Shown in pieces: positions 40,968 through 53,851 of a stretch of DNA of 64,000 bases. Under the pieces are notes generated by a model. That model saw nothing but the letters and a program-made list of their open reading frames with translations. It did not search any database and was not told the DNA's origin. The translations under genes and the position numbers were made by a program. The stretch's first letter is position 1, and every line of letters starts with the position of its first letter. The DNA is from Rhopalosiphum padi (lineage: Eukaryota; Arthropoda; Insecta; Hemiptera; Aphididae): NCBI RefSeq assembly GCF_020882245.1, contig NC_083597.1, forward strand, positions 71,960,152-72,024,151. Reading direction: 5' to 3'.

Positions 40968-42171
40968 CAGTAGTCAGTACCGGATCTAGGGGGGGGCGAT
41001 CCGGGGCCCATGCCCCGGGTGCTAATCATAGAGGGGCGCAAATTTCAAATTTTAAACTCATTATTTTTATTACATTTTAATTTTTAATAAAACAAATTGA
41101 ATTTTTTGTTTTGAACTACACAAGTATTTCAAATTAAATGTTTTAATTCAATATAGTAATACTGATAATGATTAAGAAAAGACATTCGTCATGTTATATC
41201 ATATTATACTTTCGATTTTATGATTTTTTTGAAAATAGCAAAAAACACAACCGGGGCAATCTGCAATTAAGATAAACCAATATTGTATACTTGTATCGGT
41301 CAGTCGTAGACGAACTAATTGAACAGCGATAACCCGATAACCAAGCATTGCGCGTATTCATGTGTGCGTATTTTCTGCTATTTAACAGTTGTATTTATTT
41401 ATTACAGTGTTTAGCGTTCACTTCTGTTCACTGAATGCGTGGTATCTAATGAATAAAGTTGTAGTATAAAATATAAAATTAAGTTATAGTATAATTTTTT
41501 TTGTGATGGAACAGTCTAAAAAAAAATAATTATCTGGTTGTGAGTTCCGGAAAAAAGCTCTCGAAAAAAAAAGAAAATGAGCGAACTTTGGTGTATTTTC
41601 ATAATTGGCTGGGTAGTACTAATACACCATTGTAGTACAGGTTAGAAATTATTTATAATTATTATTCTATATTATAATATTATTAGATCTTTATAGTATT
41701 ATAATAATTAATGACGTGATTTAATATTATTATTATTTATTACTATCGATATTATAATACGTACTATTTTAAAATTTAATACCTAACCGCGAATTTGAAA
41801 CAGGTATAACTTCTAAAATAATAGTTTTCGGAAAACTTCGTGAATTAATTTTAATAATATTAATATATTATATTGAAATAATACAGTACAATAAATATCT
41901 AATATTTTATAGAAAATGAAGAGAATGGGACATGCAGATGTTGAAGAGGATGAGAATATTGAGAATACTGAGAAATGTAGTTCTGGGGCAATTGTCGAGG
42001 AGATTAATTCTGATGATAACAAAGATACAAATCTAATTTAAAATTTAAATCGCCTATAATAATTCGTATTTTGACACACTTTAGGACACATATGTATTTT
42101 ATATTTCTGACTTTTAGGGGCGCTAATATTATGTTGTGCCCCGGGTAAAATAATTTGTAGATCCGGTACTG
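40968..42171 (+). mobile_element. hAT-superfamily transposon, internally deleted, 1204 bp
   Basis: A perfect 8-bp target duplication, CACATAGT, flanks the element (40960-40967 and 42172-42179). The ends share a perfect 14-bp inverted repeat, CAGTACCGGATCTA (40975-40988 and 42158-42171). The left end has an extra CAGTAGT before it, which looks like a partial terminal duplication. Subterminal CCCGGG motifs occur at both ends. An 8-bp duplication with CAG...CTG ends is characteristic of hAT. Inside, a basic fragment begins at 41506 (MEQSKKK, broken by a stop) and a 41-residue acidic frame at 41916-42041 follows a splice-acceptor-like TTTTATAG. The catalytic domain is missing, so the copy is non-autonomous. 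Confidence 0.85.
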
Positions 42172-42179
42172 CACATAGT

Positions 42180-43929
42180 AGGTACTTAATAGTATGGATT
42201 ACTATCCATGATCTCATGTTAATAAAACATTACTTTTTTTAATTAAATAAATAAAAAAACATTGTATGACTTTAATAGCAGACTACAACAATACCTACAG
42301 GTAGCTGCGACCTCCAATCACTCGATCATGTATTATGAACTTAAATTAAAAATATCTAATGAATTTTTGTGATAACTTACGATGAGTGTAATTAAAATTG
42401 TGCATTACTAATTTACTAATCATGACATGTGCTTAACCTTCAAAGTTCTAAAAGTTTTTTGAACGTTTTTACAAGATTTATGTTTTTTTTAAATTCGAAA
42501 TCACTAAATCATCATACAATTTACTACAAATAAGAATTGTTGGGATGGCTCACTTTTATACTATTTATGAAACTGACAAAACTTATGCATAATATAGTCT
42601 GCCTACGGGCTTTAATGATAAGTGATTACCTATGTACCTAACACAAGAGCTATAATGATAAAACTAAAAGTTTTACAAATAAGAAAGTAGGTATATCTTA
42701 TTATTCAGCCATTGCAGTCGTAATTATAATGGAAAAATGATTAACAGTGTTGTATACTGCTAGTTTTGATTTTGCTCATCAAAAATAATAAATTAATACC
42801 TATCCTGTTTTTGAAAATATTTAAAAAAAAATTTCCACCGTGACATTTTTTATAACAGTAAACTGTAGTATTTATAATACTCCTAAACATTGTTCAAAAA
42901 ATTGAATAGCACCTAATAATAATAATATGGATTATTTATGGAATCTCAATTCGATGAATTAATCGGCCAAGTACGAGTACCTTTGTACAGATTGTCAAAT
43001 TTAACTATGACATTATATTAATGATTGTTACCAGTGCTCCAATCAAACATTTTCTAACAAGGGTAAAAATTAAAATATTTGATAAAATGTATATCATTAA
43101 ATTTGGACAAATTGTTTAACAAATCTTTAAAATATAAAGATTAATATCAATGATTTTTAAAAGCAGAAATAATAGTCGTGGCTAATTTGTATAGTAATTT
43201 TGATCTTGACACGTTTGACAAATAGTTGAAAAGCACGTGTTCCCTAACGGCCCTTACTTATAAAGTTATTACAAATTGCAATAACAATTATTCCTTTACG
43301 TTCAGCTACATGTGAACGGTCGTTTTCCTCAATGTGACGTGTTAAAAATTGGCCAACGACCAATATGTTACAAGTGAATCGGTAATTTAAACAATTTAGC
43401 AATTTTAAATATCGAATGACTCACTAATTCCAGAACAAATTTTAGACGATTTAGATCAGGAGAAAGAACATTAAGGAAAAATTATAATTAAAAAAGGAAT
43501 TAGTCGTCGTTATTTATTGCTAGAAAAAGAACTCTTTAGTATGCTCGAAATTATTATAACTATTGTCGCGCCTACAGGCTAGAATATGCAACGATTGACC
43601 TTGAACTCGACTAATCCGCGTCTAAAAATGGAAATTTGGAATAAGAATGACGTTTATTCTAGTCGGATCGTTTATAATCCTTCTCGACCACGTGTTTTAA
43701 CGAACGCTTGAAACCGACGATATTATAGTATACTATTATAATATTTAATAATATGCATCTTTGATCCGTCGTTGCTATATATACCTTTATTATTTCATTA
43801 TTTTCTATTCCTATTTGTTTGTAAATTGGTAATTTGTGTCTTTATTATAAATAATTGCTCAAATTACCACCTAACCAACAGGCTACTACTACCTACTAAA
43901 TTTAGACGTCGATACGTATAAGCACTAAG
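42180..43929. other. Gene-less interval
   Basis: AT-rich to about 43200, then rising GC content toward the CpG-rich island. No supported gene or element. Confidence 0.4.
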
Positions 43930-44639
43930 CAGCAAGCTGCGGTGGCGGAAAACTTCGGGCGAAGAAACGAGTGCGGTTTCCGAGAAAGCAATCTTTTCGG
44001 TGTCACAACACTCCGCTCGCGATGACGAATGACCCTCTTATATACACACGTCACTCACACTTACATACGCACAGAGTATATACAGTATTATATACAGTAC
44101 GAGGCACAGAGAGACCTTATTATTTTACTTTTTCCTCTTAGAACCGCACCGACAACGGGTGGAACTGTTAAACTCATTGTTATGATAATACTATATAGAT
44201 ACCAAGGCACGGGACACAGAGCTGAACCAGACGTTTTCGATTTTTATATATTTCAAAATGTTATACTCGAATTGAGTTGTTTCCCTCCCGTCACGGGGGA
44301 CATGTGATATACGTGATATGTGATCTATGAAATCGACAATAATATTATATTATCATATTATAATATATTTCCGGCACATCGCACTGCGCGCACATGGACA
44401 GGAGTTAGGACTTATATATACTATAGCAGTATTTCTGACCCCATGATGTATAATATTATATTATAATACGCGCGTGTATATGTATGTACAGTGTATATAT
44501 ATTATATTATGCGCGAACCGGGACATATTGGCCGGGTCCCGGCGCCGAACAATGTTTCGACTCTCGTTCTCTTTCTTTTTTTCTTTTTGGCAAACATTTT
44601 TGGCATTGATTTATTTATACACGGCGCATACCTACGATA

Positions 44640-44662
44640 TAATAATAATAATAATAATAATA
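44640..44662. repeat. (AAT)n microsatellite
   Basis: About seven uninterrupted ATA/AAT units inside the left part of the CpG-rich island. Confidence 0.85.
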
Positions 44663-45140
44663 TATATAATTCCGTTGCGTTTTACTTACACAGCGCCGGA
44701 CCACTACTACGTTGTCCCGCGACGACCACCAGCGGCGACATAATTCCGAAACCCGTTCCGCCGGAACCGATGACATTTAACGCCTTTATGACCGCCGCGC
44801 GAGACTGCACCGGACGAACCTATACAGCAGCAGTCGTCGTACGATGGGGTACGCGGTCGCCGTCACCAGCACTGCGCAATCACCGCCTCCGCCACTGCCG
44901 CGGACGTGGTGACGAGGTTGCAGGTGGTCGTGGTCGCGATCACACCGTCACCATCACCGGCTCGGCGCACGGTCGTCGCGCGACGTCCGCTCGTCTCCAT
45001 ATATCGGTACGGTGACCGCGCGATTTCGCCTCGCGTGTCCCGATCGCCGCCCGCAGTATATAATATTATATTCCCCCGACGACGGCGTGCGGCCGCGTGT
45101 ACTCTCTGCGGTGGCCGGCGGCGGTATTACCCGCACACGC

Positions 45141-45159
45141 GACGACGACGACGACGACG
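45141..45159. repeat. (GAC)n microsatellite
   Basis: Six GAC units in a row inside the CpG-rich island. Similar short (GAC)/(GCC) runs at about 45686-45701 and 45823-45848 explain the multi-frame open reading there. Confidence 0.85.
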
Positions 45160-45716
45160 CGATGTCGTCGGTTCGTACACCGTCGGCCGGCGACGGACCT
45201 GCACTATCGCGAGTCGCGACAGTCGAACAGCGCGTGTAGCCGCGCGGGTGGCGAGCGCAGGGCACGACGTGTCGGGAAAAACCGCGAACGACTGTATACG
45301 CTGCGGCAATATTACACCGGTCGGCGTCGTACGTCTCCGGCGAACGGTGTCTGCGGTCGGAGCGTTTCGCGCGACGTCCGTAACGGTATTATTCGTATTA
45401 TCTGTACACAGCACCGTCGGAGTGGTGCGGCGACACCACGTAGGTAATATTATTTAATAATAATATGTGCACTGAAATGACGATCGCGACGTACGGGTAA
45501 CGACGCGTCGCGCGTCTGTATATGTTGTGATATTAATTGTTGTGATGCCCGCGACGTGACGGTAACGCGGATAATATTATACGCGAGTATAGAACGCCGC
45601 GCGCGTTAATAATAAAACGACCGGGCCGCCGCCGAGCGTTACGGAAGACGTTCGCGCGCGCCAGATAGCCAAGCGGCAAGCGATCGACGACGACGACGAC
45701 GGACGTTGGGACGCCT

Positions 45717-45725
45717 CTATTTATA
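45717..45725 (-). promoter_or_regulatory. TATA-box-like sequence on the minus strand in the CpG island
   Basis: The minus strand reads TATAAATAG in a GC-rich context, a good match to the TATA consensus. It would direct transcription leftward, toward neto. The plus strand of the same site also reads TATATAA, so direction is ambiguous. Support is motif plus context only. Confidence 0.3.
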
Positions 45726-46061
45726 TAAACGAGCGACGGAGACGGCGGCAAAGGCACACCGACGTTATACACACACGCGCGCACCACACACACTAAAGCT
45801 GTGTGTAAAGCGGCCGAGCGCTGCCGCCGTCGCCGCCGCCGCCGTCGTTGTGCGCCTACGCCGGACGCTAACGGTGGCGGCTGCGCTCGGGAGTCTGCGC
45901 GCGCCCTAGAGAGATGAGCCGTGGCCGCCGCCGCCTTATGTTTGTGTGCGCCCGATTGTATATATGGGTCAAGAGCCACGGCGCGCATTTAACTCGTTCC
46001 AATTAATATAGAACGCCGCTCGTCTATATACATACATCACATTCGGTGCAATATTCGTACA

Positions 46062-46082
46062 TGTGTGTGTGTGTGTGTGTGT
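46062..46082. repeat. (GT)n microsatellite
   Basis: About ten TG/GT units at the right edge of the CpG-rich island. Confidence 0.9.
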
Positions 46083-46737
46083 AACGCGCGTGACACATCG
46101 AAACTATATAATATTATGATCTGCATATTATATACGACCCGCAGTGGCGTCATTTGGACCGCGCGAGGTATACAATATATTTGCGTGTTGAAAGTCCAAT
46201 ATGATTGCGATATTCGAGCTCACCTCGATCTTATGATTTGGATGGTCTGAAAAATGGATAAATTCCAGACAAGGTTTGTGCAACCTGAATATGGCCATAC
46301 AGGACTATGTGGCACACGATATTAAATATAATATACGCTGTAGGTACTACTATACACAATAAGGACTTAGGGGCTTAATGCCATCCGCGGGTAAAAATTA
46401 TTATCGTAGTATCGTACAATATTTATGCATATAGTATGGCCTGTGCAACTATACTTAAAATCGCTGTATAAAAATAAAAAATGTTAGGATTTTTCTGTAC
46501 TTTATTTTATTATAATATTTATAAAACCGTCATAACATGCTTATTGTAAAACGTAGATATGAATATAGTCATCTAGCATTGAACTAAAAAAGTCAATTGT
46601 AAATTGTATTGACCTTTTTTTCTTTTGCTTTCTATGTTCTCTGCAGGCTCGCTAGATTTTCACTTTCAAGAAATTGGCCCCCTAGTAGCATTGAGTTGCC
46701 CATCCCTGGTATACAGTAGGTAATAGGTATACCTAGT

Positions 46738-46903
46738 CATAGGCGTATCCAGATCTTTGACGCGGAGGGAGCACCTAGTTCGTACTCGGGGGGCTAAAGG
46801 ACTGTGCCCCGCTTTTGAGCAATTTTTCTTAGTTCAAGGTGCCACCGGAAATCGCATCAGGGGGTGCAGGTGCATACCCTGCACCGCTGTGGACACGCCT
46901 ATG
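46738..46903. mobile_element. 166-bp MITE-like element
   Basis: The ends are inverted: CATAGGCGTATCCA at the left, and the reverse complement of CATAGGCGTGTCCA at the right (one mismatch). They are flanked by a near-perfect 10-bp direct repeat, TATACCTAGT (46728-46737) and TATACCTAAT (46904-46913). The interior is GC-rich (GGGGTGCAGGTGCATACCC), unlike its surroundings. Superfamily is uncertain; a duplication of 8-10 bp would fit hAT or Mutator-type elements. Confidence 0.65.
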
Positions 46904-46913
46904 TATACCTAAT

Positions 46914-49900
46914 AGTAACAATACGTTGGCGATAAGTCGACGACGACGCAAAACCCAATTAAGTTAGTTCGCCGTCGATCGCGGTATGCTGCTCATCGTA
47001 CATCGGGATCGGGGCCACGAAATTTTTTGTACCCTTCGTCTTCGGCCGCGCACTCGGGACGCTCGGGTTCAAAAACAATTATTATGCGGCTTATCCGGCG
47101 ACGGTAGTTTTTTTATTCAAACACACATATACACACACAACACGTGCATGCGCGCGTAAATGCATAAATAATAATAATATGTACTTACGTCTTACGTGCA
47201 TCGAATACTATTATTATCCTATAAATGAACACACCGTACATGCGTATATACTATATAGGTTAAAGTATATGGTATATTATAGTAAATACCCTTAAAATTG
47301 CAATAAACACTACGATTACATTTGTTTTTGCCCATCCCCGCCACACTACTTTGAATTTTTTATCTGATAGCATAAGAACTTCGATGTGCAAATATACAAA
47401 AGCTAGAAATTATTTATAAACTATATAAAGTTCAGAGAAGGGGTAGTGCGTTACAATTTTATAAAATAACTAAATAAATTATTTAATTAATTGCCTACTT
47501 CTTATTTGAACATCAAAAATACATTTAAATGTATATAATGTTTATAATAATATTATTTCAACAATTTATAAACTATTGTTTAAGAATATTAAGATTCAAC
47601 ATTAAATATTTTTCATACAATATCCTCATATGACGATTGCCAAATCATCTATAACACTCATGTATTTTGATTCATATATTATTTGATATAATACTACTTC
47701 TATAGCTATCTCTTAATATCACTAATTAGTAATTAATGTGAAGTCATATCTTTTTATCGTACACGTACAGCGATTAGTTTCGATTATAAATTAAATGGTC
47801 CCTTTAACGTGAATACGTGATAACCAAGTCTAAGACTTAGGAATGTTGTTTGTTCCTTTGCTTAATTTATTATCGTCCCCATATTGATTATATTTGTAGT
47901 ACAGTGTACGTGTTCTGGGTTTTAATAAACGAAATTCAACAAACTTCGATTTTCCTGATTGTCTTCTTGTGCTCTACAAATAAAATGCCTTGGTTCGTTC
48001 GGGGTTCAGTTCGATATATATACAGCGAATCAGTCAAGTCTAAAACCGTTTATGTTTCAAGTTATGCTGATCACTGACTAAAAATTCTTAGCATGACTAT
48101 ATGCCAATGCAGTTAACCTGATTCTTAAACTTGATTCTCTAGATGATAGGAATAAGAAAATTGAAAAATAGTTCATTCAAGAATTGGTTGAAGGTGGAGT
48201 TTATGCTCTGAGAATACTTGATCGACTTAGTATCCGAGTTCCTGTCAATATCAGGTATCAGGGTTTTTATTCCCAAATACTAACTATACTAATAATAACT
48301 TTTTTAGCTCCAAACTCCATTATCAAAAATTATTCATAACTATATACAGTCTATATATGCTTTGATAAATCAATACTTTCGTTATACAATAAGCTATACC
48401 ATTTTATTATATTTTGTATTATTTAATACTTATATATTAATCAAACAAACATATTTATTTTCTTTAAATTTGAGTATGTACACACATACAATACGACGTA
48501 TTAACTAAGTATATATTATTATTATACTTTATATTTTACTTGAACAATTAAAAAAAACTAAATAGCGTCAACTTTATTAAAAATAAAATAATTATAATTT
48601 ATTGACATTTTTGGAAACTTTTCCACTAAAAATATAATACTAAAAAAGGATAAGTATAATATATACCAACTTTACAAATATCACAACTTTTATATATTTT
48701 TTTAAAAAAAAACTTAAAAAATGTATTCTTACTTAATATAAGTATTTGATTTGATTTTTAGTATGACATTGTTCTAGATGGTATTTTGAATAATGTGATA
48801 AAAGCAACATAAAAAACAATGTTATTGCAAAAAAAATGAAATATTCGAATCTGCATGTGATACTAAGTCTCCTCTAAAGGCTAAAGTTATCGAGGACACA
48901 AAGTAGAAAAATACGAGTACCTATATTGTGTAATATTATCTATTTTACTATTTATCTATTAACTGCATTAATGTATTATCAAACCATATATTATTCTATA
49001 AATTAGTGTAAAGTGATATATTCAAAAATAAATAAATAAAATGGTGGGTACCGGTCTTTTAATACATTGTCTACGCCTTTTTTACGTAAGTTTAGGTAAT
49101 AAGTATACATTATAATTTATAGGCGACAATGGTAAAAACTTGATTATTTAGTAAAATATTTATTTTTTCACTTTGTTAATAATAATTATTTTATTTAACT
49201 CCTTATTATACAAATTAAGTATACGTATGGTTTGTACTTTTCTTAAGTTGTTTGAATTCTAAAAAAGTTCATAAAAGTTGAATTTACAACAAACTTTAAA
49301 AATACATATTTTTTTTATAGGGTTCCTAGTACTTGGAAGTTGGAAATTCCATTAGGCATTTATAATAATTTAATACATTACCCTCTTACGCGGAATCTAT
49401 ACAAAATATATTTTTAGAGTATAAATAATATTTTTATGTAACAGGTAATTAATTAATTATTAATATAATATTTGTTATTTAAATAATATATTCATTATTA
49501 ATTATTATAATTTTATAGTTGTATATAAAATGGGTATATTATGATTATTATGTATATTATATTATATCAATACAAAATTAAAACCAAACACTTAAATTCT
49601 ATACATATATTTTTTTAATATGAAAACATTTATTTAAATTTTAGTTAATTGACAATTTATCGTTTTCAAGTTTTATTTACAAGGATAAGCGTAAAAACTA
49701 AAATAAAAACTCAAATTTGGACCCTTTCATTAAAAGTGACTGAGTCACTAGTTTGACTAATTGCTTTTAATTATATTGAAAAAATTATTTAGTATATTAA
49801 TAACATTGTTATACTATACTTAATATGTATATTATATAATGTATAGCCGTATAGGTATTAGGTATAAGTAAATATACCATATACCTATTATAATATTATT

Positions 49901-52900
49901 ATATTTATTATAAATTCAATACTCAATACATATAGTAATTTAAAATATTATAATTTATATTGTGCATTTTTTTTCTTTAATATATCACTACATTGTAATT
50001 TTTCTTATACGCCTACACAGAAAATGACAGACGATTTTAAATCCGTCGTCGACAGCCAATATTTTCCAAACAATCTGTGTTCGAGTTATTGAACGATCGT
50101 TTTTACGACCAGTGTATACCACACATATAATATATTACATACGTATCCATATAATATTGATACAGTGTTGTTATACATGTACTAGATATTTATTCATTTA
50201 GATATATAATATTATCAATACATCACAGATTCACAAATGTTATTAAAAAAATGAGTTATAGGTAGTATAGCTATGTAATAAATAGTAGATAGTAGATGCA
50301 TACTTATTTATGTCCATATAACTATTATTTTTAGTAGGCAGCGGACGCTGGACGTGTAAATATCTTTGAAACGTTTATTATAGTTCTAATTTTATCTTAT
50401 TCCGTTAAAAGATCAACAAATTACTTTGGTTATTGAAGAAGATAATCTATAAAAAAGTTAACTATAAAGGTGTGCCGAGAAATATTTTCCAAACAGCAAA
50501 ACTTAGATCATTAGAAATAGATTATTTTTGTATACAATTATTTGAATTATTTAAATTTTGCTTTATGCATGATAAAATAATATATTTTTAAAATCTTTTA
50601 TATAAACTCGTATAGCCGTATATAGAAGTATGAAAACAATTATGATTATTTTATAGTTGATTATCCCTGAACAATTAATAATATATAACGAGTCTTTATA
50701 AAAACGTTAAAATTTGAAACGAAATTATTTTAATTGTCATCCATGTAATAATAATTTATTATTATTTTTATTTTTATTCACATAAAAAGTATTATTTACA
50801 AACTTTAAACTAATTTAAATTTAATTACATAAACATTTGACTGTTTTATTATGTTAAGAAAACGTAAAAAGAACATTGATGTGTTTTAGATAAGGCATAT
50901 CATAATACTGGAAACCAAAGAATTTCAAGAATCCTGATTTAGAATGTTCTTGAAATTTTATTTTAAGATCAGGTCGCAAAAATAAAAACGTCTAAACCTA
51001 TAGTATATTATAACGAACTATCACAACTGAATATTTTTAAACGCAACAAATATAATTGCATCGATTACGTATAAAACTATAAAGTATTATTTATTAATAG
51101 GTTATAAGTACCTATTTGTAGAATTTAATTCTTATAATATAATACCCAATTAAAATCAACATACATATATGTATTAAGTTACTTAACCTAACATAGCAAC
51201 ATAGACACTGGTGATTATTGTCTATATAGTAAGCATATTTCAATGATATAGCTTTTTCCACTTATTAGTTTTGATGTAGGTATATTTCGAGATATTCGAT
51301 TTTTGATATTAAATTTTATTTTTCAAAACTTAAATTTTGTGTTTTTTACTTTTGTAGATTATAAAATATAAATTATATATGCATCACCACGCAGACCAAT
51401 TTTCCTAATACAGACCGTATTAAATATCAACTACCTAAATTGTTGCATAATTTAACAACAGTACAACGATTTAAGTTCTATCTTAGTCCGCCTCAAGTAG
51501 GTAAATACATAAATACATGAAATGTATATGTAACTTGTTTTTACTTCTGATATAACAAACTAACTATGTATATTATGGAAAAAGCAATGACTTTACATTA
51601 ATATTATTTGTTTTGAGTAACATATTAATGTTAGGTATGTACTATGTATTATTAAGTTTTTATAAGTAATAAATTAGGAAAATGTATATAGACATAAACT
51701 AAGAACGTACTTATAAGATTTTACAAAAAAAATTACGAATAGGTAAATTTAATAATCGTATACAATTGACTAATAACGTTTATACTCGGCATACTTAGCA
51801 GTCATATTGACAAATTGCCTATAATCTTACACACTAAAAACTCCTTAAATCGAAATAAACTATTTTAACCACAAATTAAACATTGTTGGATCTAGTCATA
51901 TTAATTATAAATTATAAATATGAATACTTAATATTCATAAGAATTACTTATATTTTAAAAATATTATAAATTAATAAATTAATTAGGACTAACTAAAAAT
52001 AAAAACATATTTTCAAAGAGTGCAGGAATACACGCATGTTACCACGATGTTGACGTTACTTAAAATCATTTTTACGACACTTGATTAATATTAAAAATTA
52101 TGAATTTTAATATATACATATAGTCAAATAATGGTTACAAAATGTTGTGAAAATCTGAAGTCAATAAAATCATTTTGAAGGTCTGAAGGGTATCGGGGTG
52201 TTGGTGTGATGTGACGTTGCAGGCACCTAGCCAACTATATTGTCTATATTATAACAGATCTTACGGGATTTGAGTTAAATTATGAACATCCAAGGTGATC
52301 AATATTTATACTGACCATGTTGTCTATGTTGATTCATTTAAGTTCATTTTATCATCAGTATACGCGTTCGCAACATATATTATAGTAGGCGATTAGAATT
52401 TACGAAATGTATTGTTCTTTTCCGCAACGATATAATCACGGCTTTATTTATACCAATAAACTTTTTCTTAAGCTCATATCTGTTTAATAATTTTTAATTT
52501 TTTGATTTCTTACACAATAATTAAATTATTTAATAGTTATAGTTCACAATCAGATCAAGCCTTTTCAAATATCTTAAATATCTCAGTGTCAATTTCAGCT
52601 TATACATTTAACACTTATTCCAAATTCCAATTGACAATTGATAGCTATCAATGATAGCCTATCATCATCCAACATTAACCATTTAATGTAATCTAATAAC
52701 TAGTGTTGAACCTTTTTTTCAGCGTAATCTCACAAAATATCCATATAATTTAAAGAATGCAGTTTATGATATAATATATAACGCGATAAATAACATTCTC
52801 TGGAGGTTAGCATTTTTTGACGTTATGTATTTATAGAAATGGTAGTAAACTAATTTTGTACGATTGTATTAGATTTTATTGACAAATTTGTACTTGCAAG

Positions 52901-53075
52901 TACCGAAGCATAAACAAAAATTCTACTTTTGGTTCATCAAATAACTAAATCTGTGGATTGATCTCTAATTTGGTTGTTTTTTACACACACTAAGTAAATT
53001 CTATATCTAATGGTAGCCAAGTTGATGCTATTTATGCTGATACAATAAAAGCATTTGATTTGTTAGACTGCACAA
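46914..53075. other. Gene-less interval
   Basis: About 6 kb of AT-rich DNA. The only protein-like hint is at about 48100-48270 (discussed among the findings). Other short frames, for example 47850-48077, show no recognisable domain. No RNA genes are seen. Confidence 0.4.
52174..52240 (+). repeat. Dispersed repeat fragment, copy 1
   Basis: TTTTGAAGG...GGTATCGGGGT...GATGTGACGTTGC...CACCTAGCCAACT. The same ordered motifs appear at 53798-53851, so the two are diverged copies of one repeat. Confidence 0.45.
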
Positions 53076-53242
53076 CAGTGGCGCAACTAGAGGGGTGCAA
53101 AATGGTCTTTAGCACCCCCAAGTTTATCTTTACACCCCTTGTTTTTTAAACCTAACTATTATTATTTTAATAAAGTACCATCAATTGGTAAACTGACAAC
53201 AGTTTTAGCACCCCACATTTCAGAGGTTTAGTTGCGCCCATG
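53076..53242. mobile_element. Short hAT-like MITE
   Basis: Left end CAGTGGCGCAACTAG and right end, reverse-complemented, CATGGGCGCAACTAA; the two share GGCGCAACTA. The interior has two AGCACCCC motifs. Flanks share only GCACA, so a clean target duplication is not visible. Classification as hAT-like rests on the CAGTG-type end and size. Confidence 0.5.
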
Positions 53243-53797
53243 CAGTGCACAGTAAAAATTCCAAATTCCTAGTCCAAACCTATACTAGTATCGTCTGGAG
53301 TGGTTCAAAGTAACCATCTATTCCCTTTCTTATTTTTAGCATTCGTAAACGATATTAATAAAATATTTAAATATAGTCAAATCCTGACTATATTCCAGTA
53401 TAACAATCTACAAGGAATCTTACATTACATAATATATTTTCAAACTTTTTAATCAAACAAACATATTTTTGTCGACATTTATAGAAAAAAAATTGAGAAT
53501 TTCAAATGTTCAAAAAAAGGTAGCTAAAAAAGATAAAAATATACAAATAAATAAAAAAAAAATGCTAATATAAACATTTCGTTTTTCCTTAATTTTTCTG
53601 ATTATGTTTAAAAACACAGGTAATTTTACATTTTGATTTCGCACCAACTAGATCTAATTTTCTATCAGAAACCACCCTAAGAATTGAAGAAAAAAGCTTA
53701 TTTTTTTACTATTAAACATAATATACACATCACAAAAAACGCATATCATTATAAAACCAATAATACATTCATTGCTCCGCTCAGTTTCTAAAATTCG

Positions 53798-53851
53798 TTT
53801 TGAAAGGTATCGGAGTTCTATAGGATGACGTAATGCTGTCACCCAGCCAAC
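53798..53851 (+). repeat. Dispersed repeat fragment, copy 2
   Basis: TTTTGAAAGGTATCGGAGT...GATGACGTAATGCTGTCACC-type sequence ending AGCCAACT, matching the motif order at 52174-52240. The adjacent CCGCTCAG at about 53777 resembles the reverse complement of CTGAGCGG in the repeat at 35095-36290. Confidence 0.45.

Larger units (their letters stand above)
43930..46060. other. CpG-rich island, about 2 kb, without recognisable coding sequence
   Basis: Base composition changes abruptly: most of 44680-46010 is GC-rich and packed with CG dinucleotides, while tens of kilobases on both sides are AT-rich. The long open frames here (for example 44491-45015 +, 44906-45457 +, 45533-45988 -) are Arg, Ala, Thr and Pro rich in several frames at once, as expected from GC-rich triplet repeats rather than a protein. 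The likely explanation is a promoter and 5' UTR, either a distal first exon of neto on the minus strand or an unseen plus-strand transcript. Neither is proven. Confidence 0.7.

Noticed and set aside
44491..45457. Long plus-strand open frames of 174 and 183 codons in the CpG-rich island
   Set aside because: They overlap in different frames, are dominated by Arg, Ala, Thr and Val from GC-rich triplets, and have no domain-like segment. Stop codons are simply rare in such sequence.
45533..45988. Minus-strand open frame of 151 codons
   Set aside because: It contains a run of Arg from a repeated triplet and overlaps other open frames. Composition explains it better than a gene.
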